A stretch of DNA of 7,813 nucleotides. Source: Candidatus Woesearchaeota archaeon (GTDB lineage: Archaea > Nanobdellota > Nanobdellia > SCGC-AAA011-G17 > VGLX01). A model generated the notes under the pieces. It was not told where the DNA came from. It saw only the letters and a list, made by a program, of their open reading frames with translations, and searched no databases. The position numbers and the translations under genes are program-made. Numbering within the stretch: the stretch's first letter is position 1; each line of letters opens with the position of its first letter. The DNA is taken from assembly GCA_016866645.1 (NCBI GenBank), contig VGLX01000050.1, forward strand, positions 1-7,813, in the 5' to 3' direction. This document shows, in pieces, positions 5,568 through 7,813 of this stretch.

Positions 5568-5816
5568 ATGAGCATGAAAAAAATAGTCGTAGTAACTATC
5601 GCTCTGCTCCTTATAGCTTCCGTAATCCTTTCTGGATGCGGGAAGAAGCAAACCCAACCTACTAACAAAGAAACAGTGACACCTACAGCGCCTTCACAAG
5701 GAGAAAGCACAGAAACTGACAAAGACATGTCGGATCTGGAAGGGCTGGACGAAGAGTTGGACAGTAGCGAGCTAGATAGCGTAGATAAAGAATTGGAAAG
5801 CATAAACGACTGGTAA
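5568..5816 (+). CDS. Small acidic lipoprotein (82 aa)
   Basis: An exported lipoprotein of unknown function. MSMKKIVVVTIALLLIASVI is a classic signal, followed by lipobox LSGC with Cys24. A Thr/Pro/Gln linker (27-48) leads to an acidic C-terminus with a Leu-Asp rhythm (SDLEGLDEELDSSELDSVDK, 55-74), possibly a short amphipathic helix, ending in NDW. It would be membrane-tethered on the outside, with a short flexible acidic head. It lies 35 bp after the large surface-protein gene and before a strong terminator, so the two may form a surface operon, perhaps as partner proteins (inference). Two start codons are possible: 5568, favoured by GAGGAG, or 5574, favoured by TATA spacing. Both keep the signal peptide. 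Confidence 0.85.
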   Translation: MSMKKIVVVTIALLLIASVILSGCGKKQTQPTNKETVTPTAPSQGESTETDKDMSDLEGLDEELDSSELDSVDKELESINDW

Positions 5817-5843
5817 AAAACCAGTTTATTTTTTTCTTTTTTT
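5808..5843 (+). terminator. Hairpin plus U-tract terminator
   Basis: ACTGG (5809-5813) and CCAGT (5821-5825) form a perfect 5-bp stem, with a possible extra G-U pair, around a 7-nt A-rich loop. A long T-rich tract follows (two T7 runs split by one C, to 5843). The stem includes the last codons and stop of the small lipoprotein gene. This resembles a bacterial intrinsic terminator more than the usual hairpin-free archaeal T-run, although the T-tract alone would suffice in archaea. Confidence 0.7.
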
Positions 5844-5870
5844 ATAATTCTAATAGTGGTCATACAAAGG

Positions 5871-5878
5871 TTTAAAAA
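5871..5878 (+). promoter_or_regulatory. TATA box for the aIF5B gene
   Basis: AAAGGTTTAAAAAGAC contains the TATA core TTTAAAAA with a purine-rich BRE-like 5' side. It predicts a transcript start near 5900 and a leader of about 20 nt. GGTG, 4 nt before the ATG at 5920, is only a weak ribosome-binding site. Confidence 0.6.
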
Positions 5879-5919
5879 GACTTATCGGTTAAAATCCTGT
5901 AATCAACTAACGGTGTTTT

Positions 5920-7650
5920 ATGGAACGATTAAGATCCCCTATCTGCACTATGGTAGGGCATGTGGACCATGGAAAGACTTCTATACTAGACTGGATTAGG
6001 GGCACAGCTGTCGCGAAAGGGGAAGCAGGCGGCATAACCCAGTGCATATCCTGCACTAACCTGTCATTAGAGGCTATAAAAGAGGTTTGCGGAGACCTCT
6101 TAGAGATGCTAAAGCTAAAGCTAACAATCCCGGGCGTATTGTTCATAGACACTCCCGGGCATGCGGCTTTCACTAACTTGAGGAAAAGAGGCGGAAACCT
6201 GGCAGACATCGCTGTGTTAGTAGTTGACATGAATGAAGGTTTCAAGCCACAGACGTTCGAATGCATAGACATCCTAAGGCAGTACAAGACACCTTTCGTA
6301 GTCGCAGCTAACAAAGTAGACCTGATTCCTGGCTGGAGGTCGAATAAGAAAAAGCCTTTGCTGACGAACATAAGCCAACAGGACATGGACGTGCAGCAGC
6401 AGGTAGACACTAAAGTCTACGAGATAGTAGGCAAGCTACACGAGCTAGGATTCGGCTCGGAAAGGTTTGACAGGATAGAGAATTACACAAAACAGATTGC
6501 CATAGTCCCAGTCTCGGCCAAAACCGGAGAAGGCCTGCCAGAGCTGCTGATGGTCATAACAGGCATAGCCCAGAAGTTCTTGGAAGAATGCCTAGAATGC
6601 GACGTAAAAGGGCCAGCCAAAGGAACCGTATTAGAAGTCAAAGAAGAGAAAGGCATAGGCACAACTATAGACGTGATAATATACGACGGGAGCATCAAGA
6701 AAGGCGACACGTTCGTCATAGGAGGCTTAGACAAGCCGGTAGTATCCAAGGTAAAAATACTGCTAGAACCTGAGCAGAAAAAGCTAAAGCAGGTCAATGA
6801 AGTCTCAGCAGCAGTAGGCGTAAAAATATCCGCTACAGACATACAAGAAGTAATCCCCGGGATGCCTTTCAGAGTAACAACAGACAAAGAGCTAGAAAAA
6901 GACAAGCAAGAAGTCCAAGAAGAAGTAGAAGAGGTCTTAATAAAAACCGAAGGCGAGGGAATAGTAGTAAAAGCAGACTCATTAGGCTCTTTAGAAGCGC
7001 TAATAACCCTCTTAAGAGAAAAAGACATATCCATCAAAAAAGCCTCGCTAGGCAACATAACAAAAAAAGACTTGATGGAAGCCTCTGCAGAGAGAGACCC
7101 TCTGAACAAGGCCATAGTAGGGTTTAATGTAAAAACATTAGAAGAAAGCAAAGAAGTGAAGATAATACTTCACGACGTAGTTTACAGGATAATCGAAAGC
7201 TTGGCCGAATGGAGGGAATCAGAGCGCAAAAGGCTGGAAGCAAAAGAGCTTGAAGGCCTGATGAGGCCTTGCAAGATGCAGATAATCCCAGGCTGCGTTT
7301 TCAGGCAGAACAACCCTGCCGTAGTAGGCGTAGAAGTCCTATTAGGCATAATCACTGTAGGCACGCCTCTGATGAAATCAGACGGCAGCAAGTCATCAGA
7401 GATCAAAAGCATGCAAGCAGAAGGGGAGAACGTACAGCAAGCCGAGAAAGGCGAGCAAGTAGCGATAGCAATACCACACCTCACAGTAGGCAGGCAGATA
7501 TTCGAGAATGACATATTATACTCTGATATCCCTGAAGAGGATTTCGTAAAGTTCAAAAAATTAAAAAAATATTTAAAGCAAGACGAGATAATACTGCTGA
7601 AAGAGATAGCTGAGATAAAAAGGAGGCAAAACCCCGTTTGGGGCGTATAG
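5920..7650 (+). CDS. infB: Archaeal translation initiation factor aIF5B
   Basis: The archaeal/eukaryal IF2/eIF5B GTPase, which promotes ribosomal subunit joining and initiator-tRNA placement in the cytosol. The 576 residues cover the whole archaeal protein (usually about 590-600 aa), starting directly at the G domain without the long bacterial or eukaryal N-terminal extension. G1 is GHVDHGKT (13-20), switch I GGITQ (37-41), G3 DTPGH (77-81, His81 for GTP hydrolysis), G4 NKVD (131-134) and G5 SAK (199-201). Domain II is about 231-320, domain III about 340-425 (VVKADSLGSLEALITLL), then a long helix (about 425-447), and domain IV from about 448 (FRQNNPAVVGVEVLLG), ending in IAEIKRRQNPVWGV. An insertion with DVQQQVDTKVYEIVGKLHEL (157-176) is typical of archaeal aIF5B. 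After switch I, the usual QHIGA reads QCISC (41-45). No intein is present. It has its own promoter and is convergent with the next gene. Confidence 0.97.
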   Translation: MERLRSPICTMVGHVDHGKTSILDWIRGTAVAKGEAGGITQCISCTNLSLEAIKEVCGDLLEMLKLKLTIPGVLFIDTPGHAAFTNLRKRGGNLADIAVLVVDMNEGFKPQTFECIDILRQYKTPFVVAANKVDLIPGWRSNKKKPLLTNISQQDMDVQQQVDTKVYEIVGKLHELGFGSERFDRIENYTKQIAIVPVSAKTGEGLPELLMVITGIAQKFLEECLECDVKGPAKGTVLEVKEEKGIGTTIDVIIYDGSIKKGDTFVIGGLDKPVVSKVKILLEPEQKKLKQVNEVSAAVGVKISATDIQEVIPGMPFRVTTDKELEKDKQEVQEEVEEVLIKTEGEGIVVKADSLGSLEALITLLREKDISIKKASLGNITKKDLMEASAERDPLNKAIVGFNVKTLEESKEVKIILHDVVYRIIESLAEWRESERKRLEAKELEGLMRPCKMQIIPGCVFRQNNPAVVGVEVLLGIITVGTPLMKSDGSKSSEIKSMQAEGENVQQAEKGEQVAIAIPHLTVGRQIFENDILYSDIPEEDFVKFKKLKKYLKQDEIILLKEIAEIKRRQNPVWGV

Positions 7651-7704
7651 AATGATAACCTTTTTAGAAACTGCACACAAAATTTATGACAGTAGATGAC
7701 CATA

Positions 7705-7812
7705 TTATTTTAGGGTCAGCTTGTCCTTTGATAGGTTTATGTTAAACACTTCATAGTTTATCTTATGTTTGTTTAGGGTTTTTTTAATCTTGTTTAGGTG
7801 TTTGTTTTCTAT
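7705..7812 (-). CDS. C-terminal end of an unidentified gene (35 residues visible)
   Basis: From the window edge, a minus-strand frame stays open for 35 codons to a TAA at 7707-7705. It includes KKTLNKHKINYEVFNINLSK (10-29), a lysine/asparagine-rich helix-then-strand pattern typical of a real C-terminus. The other minus-strand frames I read here close earlier. The gene would converge on aIF5B with 54 bp between stops. Too little is visible to name a function, and a chance open frame of this length is possible. Confidence 0.5.
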   Translation of the reverse strand: MENKHLNKIKKTLNKHKINYEVFNINLSKDKLTLK

Positions 7813-7813
7813 T

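Noticed and set aside
6483..7151. A minus-strand frame (222 codons) within aIF5B, and others at 5907-6410 and 7182-7703
   Set aside because: They are antisense shadows of a highly conserved gene, with no recognisable domain or promoter.
7632..7665. CCCC-GTTT-GGGG hairpin followed by a T5 run as an aIF5B terminator
   Set aside because: The stem encodes the conserved C-terminal NPVWG of aIF5B, so its pairing can be explained by coding constraint, and the T run is short and about 18 bp away from it.

Overview
The window reads as archaeal DNA, most likely from a small-genome, DPANN-like lineage; the phylum is inference. The signs are a complete archaeal-type translation initiation factor aIF5B (576 aa, starting directly at its G domain), TATA-box promoters placed about 25-35 bp before start codons with little or no leader, T-rich terminators, and short exported proteins unlike known bacterial families. 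Both leaderless genes and genes with clear GGAGG ribosome-binding sites occur. Base composition and codon use look uniform throughout, with no visible mobile element, tRNA, rRNA or CRISPR array.

Layout. 1-924 (minus): a D-2-hydroxyacid dehydrogenase close to archaeal glyoxylate reductase, missing only its C-terminal end, which lies beyond the window. It is divergently transcribed from a 78-aa hypothetical protein (1026-1262), with two TATA boxes in about 100 bp. 1355-1963: a secreted thermonuclease-like lipoprotein with an Ada-like Cys/His C-terminal module. 1983-2081 (minus): a 32-residue, extremely acidic mini-protein with a strong Shine-Dalgarno sequence. 2200-2712: a small protein with a PD-(D/E)XK nuclease signature. 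2747-3310: a secreted protein of unknown family whose reading frame is broken by two compensating single-base shifts, both at C/G runs. 3484-5529: a 682-aa exported protein with an aromatic-rich N-terminal beta region, a long charged helical region and an acidic tail. It is preceded by a TATA box, which shows that the longer reading frame from 3400 is not the true start, and by four helically phased TAAAGC repeats. 5568-5816: an 82-aa acidic lipoprotein ending in a hairpin plus U-tract terminator. 5920-7650: aIF5B. 7705-7812 (minus): the C-terminal end of an unidentified gene, convergent with aIF5B.

How they fit together. Between two housekeeping genes lies an accessory block in which four of the six plus-strand genes encode proteins with export signals (two lipoproteins, two Sec-type signal peptides), together with one intracellular nuclease-like protein and a tiny acidic peptide. 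A cell-surface block with an extracellular nuclease would fit the nucleic-acid scavenging expected of a reduced-genome archaeon, but that role is inference. No complete, clearly new multi-gene system is demonstrated. The strongest leads are the uncharacterised surface protein with its phased upstream repeats, the acidic mini-protein, and the frame-broken secreted gene.
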